Origin: Hyphococcus luteus
GTDB taxonomy: Bacteria > Pseudomonadota > Alphaproteobacteria > Caulobacterales > Parvularculaceae
Assembly (NCBI RefSeq): GCF_002943565.1
Contig: NZ_PJCH01000017.1
Coordinates: forward strand, 433,167-497,166
Length of the DNA stretch: 64,000 nt
Reading direction: 5' to 3'
The notes beneath the pieces were generated by a model. It made no database searches and was not told the origin of the DNA. It was given only the letters and a program-made list of their open reading frames with translations. This document shows positions 18,982 to 26,775 of this stretch, piece after piece. A program made the position numbers and the translations under genes. How positions within the stretch are numbered: the stretch's first letter is position 1; every line of letters begins with the position of its first letter.

Positions 18982-20463
18982 TCAAGCCCACCATTCATTC
19001 GGACGCTTGTTCGCCCCGGCCGCCTGTTCGAGTGCGAAGAGCCCCTTGAACATGGTCTCTTCGTCAAAAGGCTTGGCCAGAAGCTGCAGGCCCAGCGGCA
19101 GGCCCTGCCGGTCATAGCCGGCGGGCACCGAGGCGCCAGGAAGCCCCGCGAGGTTCGCGGTGACGGTGAAAACGTCGTTCAGATACATCTGCACCGGATC
19201 GTTCGTCTTTTCCCCGAGCCCAAAGGCCGCCGACGGCGCCGACGGGGTGAGGATCAGATCGACCTTGGAGAAGGCGTCGGTGAACTCGTCGAAGATGCGT
19301 TTGCGCACTTTCTGCGCGCGCAGATAATAGGCGTCATAGTAACCGGCGGAGAGAACGTACGTGCCGATGAGGATGCGGCGCTTCACCTCGTCGCCGAAGC
19401 CTTCCGCGCGCGTCTCCTCATACATCGAGGTGATGTCGGTGTATTCCTTGGCGCGCAGACCGTATTTGACCCCGTCATAGCGCGCGAGGTTGGAAGAAGC
19501 TTCCGCCGGCGCGACAATATAATAGACGGGCAACGCGTATTTGGTCATCGGGAGCGAGATGTCGACGATCTCGCAGCCGGCATCCTTCATCCATTCGATG
19601 CCTTGCGCCCATAATTTTTCGATCTCGTCCGGCATGCCGTCGACGCGATATTCCTTCGGCACGCCGATCTTGAGGCCTTTCAGGGACTGGCCGAGAACAG
19701 CTTCGTAATCGGGCACCGGCCGGTCGACGGAAGTGGAATCCTTCGGGTCGTGCCCCGCCATGGACTTCAGCATGATCGCTGCATCGCGCACGTCCTGCGC
19801 GATCGGTCCCGCCTGATCGAGCGAGGACGCAAAGGCGACGACGCCCCAGCGCGAGACGCGCCCGTAAGTCGGTTTGACGCCGACGGTGTTGGTGAGCGAG
19901 GCCGGCTGGCGGATCGAGCCGCCCGTGTCCGTCGCCGTCGCCGCAGCGCAGAGCCTTGCGGCCACCGACGCCGACGACCCGCCGGAGGAACCGCCGGGCG
20001 TCAAATCCGTATTGCCGCCGTCTTCGCGCCGCCATGGATTGACGACATTGCCGTAAAAACTCGTCTCGTTGGACGAGCCCATGGCGAACTCGTCCATATT
20101 GAGCTTGCCGAGCATGACGCCGCCGTCGCGCCAGAGCTGGCTCGTCACGGTCGATTCATAACGCGGCTTGAAACCGTCGAGAATGTGCGAGCCGGCGGTC
20201 GTCAGCACGTCTTCGGTGCAGAACAGATCCTTGATGCCAAGCGGCACGCCTTCGATGGGCCCGCCCTCGCCTTTCGCAAGCTTCGCATCGGAGGCTTTCG
20301 CCATGTCGCGGGCCTTGTCCGCCGTGACGGTGACATAGGCGTTCAGCGCCTTCGCCTTTTCGATGCGCGTAAGATAGGCGTCCGTCGCTTCGAGCGAGGA
20401 GACGTCTTTCGCTTTTAAAGCATCGCGCAATTGGGCGAGCGTGAGATCGGCGGGGTTGGTCAT
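18982..20463 (-). CDS. gatA: Asp-tRNA(Asn)/Glu-tRNA(Gln) amidotransferase subunit A
   Basis: 493 residues. The amidase-signature triad is visible: Lys in LGIKDLFCT, and the Ser pair in the [16 protein letters not shown] segment, with [13 protein letters not shown] following. It frees ammonia from glutamine and channels it to GatB. GGAAAG precedes the ATG. gatC is upstream on the same strand, with a palindromic repeat between the two genes. Confidence 0.97.
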   Translation of the reverse strand: MTNPADLTLAQLRDALKAKDVSSLEATDAYLTRIEKAKALNAYVTVTADKARDMAKASDAKLAKGEGGPIEGVPLGIKDLFCTEDVLTTAGSHILDGFKPRYESTVTSQLWRDGGVMLGKLNMDEFAMGSSNETSFYGNVVNPWRREDGGNTDLTPGGSSGGSSASVAARLCAAATATDTGGSIRQPASLTNTVGVKPTYGRVSRWGVVAFASSLDQAGPIAQDVRDAAIMLKSMAGHDPKDSTSVDRPVPDYEAVLGQSLKGLKIGVPKEYRVDGMPDEIEKLWAQGIEWMKDAGCEIVDISLPMTKYALPVYYIVAPAEASSNLARYDGVKYGLRAKEYTDITSMYEETRAEGFGDEVKRRILIGTYVLSAGYYDAYYLRAQKVRKRIFDEFTDAFSKVDLILTPSAPSAAFGLGEKTNDPVQMYLNDVFTVTANLAGLPGASVPAGYDRQGLPLGLQLLAKPFDEETMFKGLFALEQAAGANKRPNEWWA

Positions 20464-20487
20464 CTATCTTTCCAAATGTCCGTAACA

Positions 20488-20617
20488 CTCACCTCTCCCC
20501 CTCGGGGAGAGGTCGAAATCTATGATTTCGGGTGAGGGGGAAGAAACGCAGCTATCGCGTTCAACGATCAACATCCCTTCCCCCTCACCCTAACCCTCTC
20601 CCAAAAGGGGAGAGGGA
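20488..20617. repeat. Mosaic palindromic intergenic repeat, family 2 copy 1
   Basis: Composed of nested hairpins: CTCTCCCC...GGGGAGAG, CGAAATC-TAT-GATTTCG (20514-20530), GGGTGAGGGGGAA paired with TTCCCCCTCACCC, and CCCTCTCCC...GGGGAGAGGG. It separates gatC from gatA and may attenuate or stabilise the gatCA mRNA. Confidence 0.85.
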
Positions 20618-20636
20618 ACTTAACCGCGCCAAACGG

Positions 20637-20936
20637 CTACTCCACCACCTTCGGCACGACGAAAAAGTGGTCTTCGGTCTTCGGCGCATTGGCGACGACG
20701 TTTTCCGGCTGGCCGCCGCCCGTGGGCCCGTCCTGCAACACGTCCTCGCGCATGGGGAGCTTCACGTCGACGGCCGAGGCCATGGCCTCGACGCCCTCGA
20801 TGTCGACCTCGTTCAACTGCTCGATCCAGCCGAGAATGCCGGAGAGCTCCTTGGCCAGCGGCTCGAGGCGCTGTTCCGGCTCGGCGATGCGCGCGAGCTT
20901 TGCGACCTTGCGCACGGTCTCCTTATCGATGGACAT
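20637..20936 (-). CDS. gatC: Asp-tRNA(Asn)/Glu-tRNA(Gln) amidotransferase subunit C
   Basis: 99 residues, typical of GatC: VRKVAKLARIAEPEQRLEPL at the N-terminus, WIEQLNEVDIEGVEAM in the middle and LREDVL-like MREDVLQDGPTGG toward the end. GatC wraps around GatA and stabilises the complex. It lies upstream of gatA with a repeat element in the 170-base gap. Confidence 0.96.
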   Translation of the reverse strand: MSIDKETVRKVAKLARIAEPEQRLEPLAKELSGILGWIEQLNEVDIEGVEAMASAVDVKLPMREDVLQDGPTGGGQPENVVANAPKTEDHFFVVPKVVE

Positions 20937-20975
20937 GAGGCTCTCTTTGACTGTCTGAAGCAGCCAATGGACCTA

Positions 20976-22304
20976 TCAACGCCCCCGCTCCCGCGCAAGT
21001 GCGCCGGCGGCGGCGAAAAGCCCGTCGATCTCCCTCTCGGGCCGGGCCAGCGGCTTGCGGGCGAAATCCCTGACGGCGCCGGCGAAGTCCGGATCACCGG
21101 TGCGCTCGGCGACGAGGTCGTAAAACATGTCCTCCGAATAGCCCTCCGGCCCCGCCCGGTCGATGAAAGCCCGCCAGAAATCGGCGGTCGAGGCCCCCTC
21201 GGCCCGGGCCACCGCCGAGGCGATCACATGACCGCAGGCATAGAGGGCGCGGTAATAGCCCTTGGCCCGCGCGCCGTTGAGCGTCGTTCCCTTGTCGAGC
21301 TCCCGGGCGCAGTCGGTCCGGGCGGTCCGTTCATCCGCTTCGAAGGCCGCCGCGTCCCATTCCCCGAGCGCTGCCAAAATCTCCGCCGCGATGGCGTCGG
21401 CGGCGCCTTCATGGATCCATTCCGGGGGTTTCGAGGCGCCCGGCCGGGCCGCCGCCTGCCACAGATGCACCGCCTCATGCACGGTCGACTGGAGGAAGAC
21501 GCCCCGCGCCTGATCGTTCGGCTTCGCCCAGACGCCGCCTTCCAGCATGATCTGGAACTGCGCCGGCAGGGCGTCGCCGGCATAGCTCAATTGCGCCGGT
21601 TTTCCCGGCACGGCGGCGAGGAAGAGATTGGGCTTCGTCTCCGGCGCCGCGCCGAACATCGCCGACAGTTTTTCAAAGCTCTCCGGCACGAGGCGCTTGA
21701 ACTCTTCCACAATCCAGCCCGGCGTTTGCGGGTCGATCACCGCCATGACGGCGCCGGTCTCGATGGGCTCAAGCGGTCCCAGATAAACGAAGGCAGGATG
21801 CGCCATGGGGCTTTGCCAGTCGTGGAGCGCCATGGCGTTGTCCCCGAACGCCACCGCATGGCCGCCCGGCGCCGGCGTCAGGTCGAAAACGACATCGGCG
21901 CGCGCTTGGGCTTTGGTCAGCGGCCAGAAATGCCCCGTATAGACAAGGACGCCGCCCTCGCCATAAGGCGCCACGGGCTGATATTCCTTGGGCAGACGAC
22001 CCTGCGCCGGATGCGCCGTCAGGACCAGCGTCTTGAACCGCGCGCCGTCGCGCCGGGCGATGACCTCCGCACCGTCCTTTTTGCGGATTTCAAAGCCGGG
22101 CGGCAGGTCCCACCGCGCGGCGCGATAATCCCCTTCGATTTCATGGAAGGCGATGCCGGGCTGCGCGCGGCGCAGCTCATAGACGACCTCGAGCACGGCG
22201 CCCGGCCTCTGCGTGATTGCGATGCGCGCTTCCGGCCCCACCTCTCTGGCGCAGGCGGCGAGCAAGGCGGCGCAAAGGCTGAGAAGAAATAAAAAACGCA
22301 TCAT
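20976..22304 (-). CDS. Lipoprotein with M1-like (gluzincin) zinc site
   Basis: 442 residues. The N-terminus FLFLLSLCAALLAAC is a lipoprotein signal. The C-terminal half holds H276-E-A-V-H280 followed after exactly 18 residues by E299 (in WIHEGAADA), the HEXXH-X18-E arrangement of M1 gluzincins. The N-terminal half is beta-rich and includes a segment like the N-terminal domain of M61/M1 proteins (AVLEVVYELRRAQPGIAFH). The GAMEN substrate motif of M1 aminopeptidases is absent; the M61 glycyl-aminopeptidase-like family is the closest layout. Substrate unknown. Confidence 0.7.
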   Translation of the reverse strand: MMRFLFLLSLCAALLAACAREVGPEARIAITQRPGAVLEVVYELRRAQPGIAFHEIEGDYRAARWDLPPGFEIRKKDGAEVIARRDGARFKTLVLTAHPAQGRLPKEYQPVAPYGEGGVLVYTGHFWPLTKAQARADVVFDLTPAPGGHAVAFGDNAMALHDWQSPMAHPAFVYLGPLEPIETGAVMAVIDPQTPGWIVEEFKRLVPESFEKLSAMFGAAPETKPNLFLAAVPGKPAQLSYAGDALPAQFQIMLEGGVWAKPNDQARGVFLQSTVHEAVHLWQAAARPGASKPPEWIHEGAADAIAAEILAALGEWDAAAFEADERTARTDCARELDKGTTLNGARAKGYYRALYACGHVIASAVARAEGASTADFWRAFIDRAGPEGYSEDMFYDLVAERTGDPDFAGAVRDFARKPLARPEREIDGLFAAAGALARERGR

Positions 22305-22321
22305 CGACAAAATACTATCCG

Positions 22322-22396
22322 ATCATTCCCGCGAAGGCGGGAATCCATCCCTGTCGGTCAAGCATTTCCGAATCCCCGCCTGCGCGGGGAAGGCTT
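22322..22396. repeat. REP-like short palindromes
   Basis: Two adjacent palindromes, CATTCCCGCGAAGGCGGGAA and TCCCCGCCTGCGCGGGGA. The second core recurs at 35262-35293. They fill the divergent gap between the zinc lipoprotein gene and ruvX. Confidence 0.7.
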
Positions 22397-22449
22397 CACT
22401 ATGCCAGTTCCCATCGACCGGACTTGACCCAACCTGTTACCATCCGACC

Positions 22450-22944
22450 ATGAAAGAGTCATTCGTAGAGCAGGCCGCAGCCTTCGGGGCGGCGGGCGCG
22501 CTTTTCGGCCTCGATATCGGCGAAAAGACCATCGGCGTCGCGGTCTGCGACCCGTCCCGCATGGTTGCGACCCCGGTGGAGACCATCCGGCGCAAGAAAT
22601 TCACCCCGGACGCCGAACGGCTTGCGGCCCTCGCCGCCGAGCGCAACATCGTCGGCATCGTCCTGGGGCTGCCCCTCAATATGGACGGGACGGAAGGCCC
22701 AAGCGCCCAGCGCGCGCGCGCCTTCGCCCGCAACCTGCCGAAAGTGCTCGACCTGCCCGTCGCCTTCTGGGACGAGCGGCTTTCCACCGCCGCCATGGAG
22801 CGCGCGCTTGTCGGGCTCGATGCAAGCCGGGCGAAACGCGCGGACAAGATCGACGAAATGGCCGCGGCCTACATCCTTCAGGGCGCCATCGACAGGCTGC
22901 GCGGGCTTATGGCCGACTCTAATTCTGGGGCATCGGGTTCTTGA
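22450..22944 (+). CDS. ruvX: Putative Holliday junction resolvase RuvX/YqgF
   Basis: 164 residues with the RNase H-like motifs in order: FGLDIGEKTIGVAV (first Asp), IVLGLPLNMDGTEG, FWDERLSTAAMER and RADKIDEMAAAYIL (last Asp). The family is linked to pre-16S rRNA processing and recombination. The last 26 bases overlap a convergent small membrane protein gene. The ruvX-pyrB-plsY-dprA-topA order matches other alphaproteobacteria. Confidence 0.92.
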   Translation: MKESFVEQAAAFGAAGALFGLDIGEKTIGVAVCDPSRMVATPVETIRRKKFTPDAERLAALAAERNIVGIVLGLPLNMDGTEGPSAQRARAFARNLPKVLDLPVAFWDERLSTAAMERALVGLDASRAKRADKIDEMAAAYILQGAIDRLRGLMADSNSGASGS

Positions 22945-23230
22945 CGAGCTCCGGAATAAGCTCGCGGCCGAAATAGTTCGAGAACCAGGCGACGGCGAGC
23001 GCCATGACGATAATCAGCACCCATTGCACGAAGACGGCGAAGCCGCCTTTCGGCTGCGGCGCGACATTCTGGTTTATGGGATCGATCAGGGAAACGGCCG
23101 TCAACAGCGCCAGCACCAGCGCCCCCGGCAGCACCCACCAGAGCGGGCCCTTGATCACGCCGGAATAGACTTCGAGCAAGACGACGGCGAAGGCCGTCAA
23201 TACGGATAAGATCCTGACGCCGAACAACAT
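22919..23230 (-). CDS. Small membrane protein of unknown function
   Basis: 103 residues with three hydrophobic segments (ILSVLTAFAVVLLEVYSGV, LWWVLPGALVLALLTAVSL, FVQWVLIIVMALAVAWFS). GGGAGGGGAGCC precedes the ATG. Its end overlaps ruvX, and its start faces pyrB across 118 bases. No family recognised. Confidence 0.6.
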   Translation of the reverse strand: MLFGVRILSVLTAFAVVLLEVYSGVIKGPLWWVLPGALVLALLTAVSLIDPINQNVAPQPKGGFAVFVQWVLIIVMALAVAWFSNYFGRELIPELVKNPMPQN

Positions 23231-23348
23231 GGCTCCCCTCCCTTGAGGTTTGGCGGCCCCCTTTATCCTTAATAGACGACCCGCCGGGCCAAATCCACTC
23301 TCAGGCCCATTGCCGACTCGCCGCGGCGGGAGTAAAGCTCCGGCTTTA

Positions 23349-24308
23349 ATGACAAACGCCGAACGCCCCGCGCCGCCGAAAGGCGGCTTCACCGCGCGCC
23401 GCCTGATCTCCATCGACGATCTGACGGACGCCGATATCCGCTATCTGCTGAAACTCTCGGAGTTTTACGCCGGCTTCCTGCGCCGCGCCGCGCCGGCCCC
23501 GCGGCGGCTGGCGGGCAAGACCCAGATCAATCTCTTTTTCGAGGATTCGACCCGCACCAATCTTTCCTTCGATCTTGCGGGCCGCAAGCTCGGCGCCGAC
23601 GTCATCAATGTCCCCGTCGCCGCCTCTTCCGTGCACAAGGGCGAGACGGCCGTCGACACAGCGCAGACCATGGCGGCCATGGGCGCCCATGTGATGATCG
23701 TGCGCGCCAAGGAAGAAGAGCTGCACTACGAACTCGACGACGTCCTGCCCTGCCCCGTTGTCAATGGCGGCGCCGGCAAGCGCGAACACCCGACCCAGGC
23801 GCTTTTGGACGCCGCCGCCGTGCGCTCCGAATTCGGCACGCTCGAGGGGCTGACCATCGCCATTTGCGGCGACATCAAGCATTCCCGCGTCGCCGGCTCC
23901 GATGCGCGGCTCTTCCAGCGCCTCAACGCCGAGGTGCGCTTTGTCGGCCCGAAACATCTGATGCCGCCGGACGATCAGTTCACGGACATTCCCCGCTTCG
24001 ACAACCTAAAAGACGGTCTTGAGGGCGCCGACGTCGCCATGGCGCTCCGCATGCAGTTCGAACGCATGGAAGGCGACGGCAAACAACTGGCGCAGGGCTT
24101 CTTCGACGAATTCGGCCTCACGCACGAGACCCTGAAGCTCGCCAAGCCGGGCGCGCGGGTCATGCATCCGGGCCCCATGAACCGGGGCGTCGAGATCTGC
24201 GGCAAGCTCGCCGACGACGAAGATCTGTCGCTGATCCTCAGGCAGGTTTTTTACGGCGTCGCCATGCGCATGGCCTGCCTCGACGCTTTGTTGACGCGCG
24301 AGGAGTAG
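23349..24308 (+). CDS. pyrB: Aspartate carbamoyltransferase catalytic subunit
   Basis: 319 residues. Carbamoyl phosphate binding motif FFEDSTRTNLSFDLAGRKLG, then GETAVDTAQTMAAMGAHV, HPTQALLDAAAVR (aspartate site) and GPMNRGVEI near the C-terminus. It makes N-carbamoyl-aspartate in pyrimidine synthesis. In relatives pyrC (or its inactive homologue) usually follows; here the next 165 bases hold only a palindromic repeat before plsY. No pyrI-like regulatory gene is present. Confidence 0.96.
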   Translation: MTNAERPAPPKGGFTARRLISIDDLTDADIRYLLKLSEFYAGFLRRAAPAPRRLAGKTQINLFFEDSTRTNLSFDLAGRKLGADVINVPVAASSVHKGETAVDTAQTMAAMGAHVMIVRAKEEELHYELDDVLPCPVVNGGAGKREHPTQALLDAAAVRSEFGTLEGLTIAICGDIKHSRVAGSDARLFQRLNAEVRFVGPKHLMPPDDQFTDIPRFDNLKDGLEGADVAMALRMQFERMEGDGKQLAQGFFDEFGLTHETLKLAKPGARVMHPGPMNRGVEICGKLADDEDLSLILRQVFYGVAMRMACLDALLTREE

Positions 24309-24322
24309 CGCCCCCATCCTTC

Positions 24323-24446
24323 ACGTCTCCCCTTCGGAGAGAGGTCGGATTTTCAAAGAAAATCCGCGTGAGGGGGAAGAAATATCAAGAGCGATAGGAT
24401 AGACATATCCCCCTCACCCTAGCCCTCTCCCCAACGGGGAGAGGGA
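24323..24446. repeat. Mosaic palindromic intergenic repeat, family 2 copy 2
   Basis: Same plan as the copy at 20488-20617: CTCCCC/GGAGAG arms, a central GGATTTTC-AAA-GAAAATCC hairpin with a different sequence, GTGAGGGGGAAG paired with CCCCCTCACCC, and CCCTCTCCCCAACGGGGAGAGGG at the end. It occupies the pyrB-plsY gap. Confidence 0.85.
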
Positions 24447-24472
24447 ATAGCTTCGTAGTTTGGGCCGCTCCG

Positions 24473-25072
24473 ATGACCATCCTTCTCCCCCTCGTTCTCG
24501 GCTATCTGTTTGGCTCGATCCCCTTCGGGCTCGTGATCACGAGGGCCGCAGGGCTCGGCGACATCCGCGCCATCGGCTCCGGCAATATCGGCGCAACCAA
24601 CGTATTGCGCACAGGCCGGAAAGACCTTGCGTTGGCGACGCTCATTCTCGACGGCGGCAAGGGCGCGATTGCGGTGATCATCGCTTACGGCCTCGGCTGG
24701 CGTCCGGAAGTCGCCGGCGCGGCGGCGTTTCTCGGCCATTGCTATCCGGTCTGGCTCGGCTTCAAGGGCGGCAAGGGCGTCGCCACCTTTATCGGCACGG
24801 TGTTCGCACTGCATTTCCCGGCGGGGATTTTCGCGGGCGCGACCTGGCTCGCCGTCGCTTTTATCGGACGATATTCTTCCCTCTCCGCGCTCTTCGCCGC
24901 ATCGGCGACGCCCTTCGTCATGTTCGCCATGGGCAAGCCGTTCTATGCGCTGGCTGCGCTCTTCATGACGCTCCTGATCTTCATCCGTCACAGAACCAAT
25001 ATCGCGCGCCTTCTTTCCGGCGAGGAGCCGAAGATCGGCGCGGACAAGAAAACGGCGGAAGCCGGTGCTTGA
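24473..25072 (+). CDS. plsY: Glycerol-3-phosphate acyltransferase PlsY
   Basis: 199 residues, five membrane segments. Family motifs: [46 protein letters not shown] and [14 protein letters not shown]. It acylates glycerol-3-phosphate from acyl-phosphate in phospholipid synthesis. Its stop overlaps the GTG start of dprA by eight bases. Confidence 0.96.
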   Translation: MTILLPLVLGYLFGSIPFGLVITRAAGLGDIRAIGSGNIGATNVLRTGRKDLALATLILDGGKGAIAVIIAYGLGWRPEVAGAAAFLGHCYPVWLGFKGGKGVATFIGTVFALHFPAGIFAGATWLAVAFIGRYSSLSALFAASATPFVMFAMGKPFYALAALFMTLLIFIRHRTNIARLLSGEEPKIGADKKTAEAGA

Positions 25073-26177
25073 CGCGGAGCGCCTAGACTGGCTGCAGCTC
25101 ATCCGCACCCAGACTATCGGGCCGGTCACTTTCCACCGCCTCCTCTCCAAATACAAAACCGCCGCAGAGGCGCTGAAGGCTCTGCCCGAGCTGTCGCGCA
25201 AATCGGGCCGCGCCGCGCCGTTGAAGCCGGCGGATCGCGGCGCCTGCGAGCGCGAACTGAAAGAAGCGGAAAAACACGGCGCGCGCCTCATCGCGGCCTG
25301 CGAAGAGGATTATCCGGCGGCGCTGAAAGCCGTCCCCGATCATCCGCCGCTGATTTATCTGCGCGGACATGCGAGCCTCTTCGACAAGCCGGCGGTCGCG
25401 ATCATCGGCGCGCGCAACGCGTCCGGCGTCGGGCGCAAGATCGCGCGCAATCTCGCCGGCGATCTCGGAAGCGCGGGCTATGCCGTCGTCTCCGGCCTCG
25501 CCCGCGGCATTGACGGCGCGGCCCATGACGCCGCGCTCAAGACCGGGACCATCGCCGTGGTCGCCGGGGGCGTCGACGTCGTCTATCCGCCCGAACATGA
25601 AACGCTGACGGCCCGCATCGCCCATGAAGGCGCGGTCGTTTCCGAATGCGCCATGGGCGCGCAGCCGACGGCCCGGGACTTTCCGAAAAGGAACCGCCTC
25701 ATCTCCGGGCTGTCTCAGGGCGTTGTCGTGGTGGAGGCGGCGGCGCGCTCCGGCACGCTCATCACCGCCAATTTCGCGGCCGATCAGGGGCGCGAAGTGT
25801 TCGCGGTGCCGGGCTCGCCCCTTGACCCGCGCTGTCAGGGCGCGAACCGGCTGATCCGCGACGGGGCGATGCTGGTGGAGACGGCGCAGGACATTATCGA
25901 CGGGCTGGCGCAGAGAACGCGCGGCGTCGCGGCCGGCGGGCGCGATCTTTTCGACTGGACGGATGGGGATGGCATGGGCGAGCCCGATGCGGCGGCGCTG
26001 GCCTCTCTGCGCCGTCAGATTCTGGAGATTTTAAGCTTCACCCCGATCCACCGGGATGAAATCCTGCGCGAGGCGGACGCCCCGCCGGGGCTTGTGGCCG
26101 ACATTCTCCTCGATCTCGTCCTTTCCGGCGAGGCGAGCGAGCATGAAGGCGGGAGATTTTCGCTTAGAGCCGAGTGA
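25065..26177 (+). CDS. dprA: DNA-processing protein DprA
   Basis: 370 residues from a GTG inside the plsY end. An N-terminal SAM-like region ([20 protein letters not shown]) is followed by the Rossmann core ([52 protein letters not shown]) and the C-terminal winged helix ([19 protein letters not shown]). DprA loads RecA on incoming single-stranded DNA during transformation. Confidence 0.95.
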   Translation: MLDAERLDWLQLIRTQTIGPVTFHRLLSKYKTAAEALKALPELSRKSGRAAPLKPADRGACERELKEAEKHGARLIAACEEDYPAALKAVPDHPPLIYLRGHASLFDKPAVAIIGARNASGVGRKIARNLAGDLGSAGYAVVSGLARGIDGAAHDAALKTGTIAVVAGGVDVVYPPEHETLTARIAHEGAVVSECAMGAQPTARDFPKRNRLISGLSQGVVVVEAAARSGTLITANFAADQGREVFAVPGSPLDPRCQGANRLIRDGAMLVETAQDIIDGLAQRTRGVAAGGRDLFDWTDGDGMGEPDAAALASLRRQILEILSFTPIHRDEILREADAPPGLVADILLDLVLSGEASEHEGGRFSLRAE

Positions 26178-26214
26178 GAAACACCCCCGTCCCCCGAAAG
26201 GAGAAAGATCAGAC

Positions 26215-26349
26215 GTTCGTTTATGCGAACCGATACGCTTCCGGTTCTACTCTGTAAGAATCAGAGCCTTAGAGGCATCGGGCCTGTCGCAGGCGAACAT
26301 CTGTCCATCCCGTCCCGAAGGTTGTCGCAAGCTGAGGAGAAAGGCTCTG
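26215..26349. other. Hairpin-rich intergenic segment, possible structured RNA
   Basis: Between dprA and the small minus-strand gene there is a run of overlapping inverted repeats: GTTCG/CGAAC (26215-26230), GAACCG/CGGTTC (26227-26247), CTCTG/CAGAG (26250-26266), GCCTG-TCG-CAGGC (26282-26294), and a nine-base perfect pair CAGAGCCTT (26262-26270) with AAGGCTCTG (26341-26349). Neighbouring stems share arms and so exclude each other. No known RNA family was recognised, and the strand is undecided. Confidence 0.35.
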
Positions 26350-26367
26350 AATACGGATTAGGCCGGA

Positions 26368-26577
26368 TCAGGCGACTTTCAACGCGGAAAACCGCAGGGC
26401 TTCGATCCGCGCGGCCCGGAGCGTATCGGCCAGCGCGTCGATCCCGTTCTCATCTGCAAGTTTTTCCAGCTCGCCGGCGAGATCGGCGATATAGGAAGCC
26501 GTCGAGGCCGCCTCGCTGGACGCCGCGGCCGCAGCAGCAGCCAGATAATCCGGGTTAAATCTCTGTTTTTTCGCCAT
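26368..26577 (-). CDS. Small Ala-rich protein of unknown function
   Basis: 69 residues (MAKKQRFNPDYLAAAAAAAS start, then an acidic helix around IADLAGELEKLADENGIDAL). GAGAGA lies ahead of the ATG. It is predicted soluble and all-helical. It is divergent from topA by about 200 bases. No family recognised; the composition could also permit a chance frame. Confidence 0.5.
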   Translation of the reverse strand: MAKKQRFNPDYLAAAAAAASSEAASTASYIADLAGELEKLADENGIDALADTLRAARIEALRFSALKVA

Positions 26578-26775
26578 TTTCTCTCTCGCCCGGCCGCTTC
26601 TCGCGGCCTCTTGCGCGCTTCCTTGCACGGCACGCTAACCTGGCGGAGCCTTACAAATCGTTTACCACGTTGAGGCGAGGATCATTCCCGTCAGAGTTGA
26701 CAGGAGCCATGAGCCCGCCCCATAGGGCGCGCCCACATTGGTTTCGCCAATCTTCGCCCGGAGACGCCGCCCCTC

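Noticed and set aside
26190..26360. Known ncRNA such as 6S or SRP RNA
   Set aside because: None of the conserved core sequences of these RNAs is present; kept only as an unassigned structured segment.
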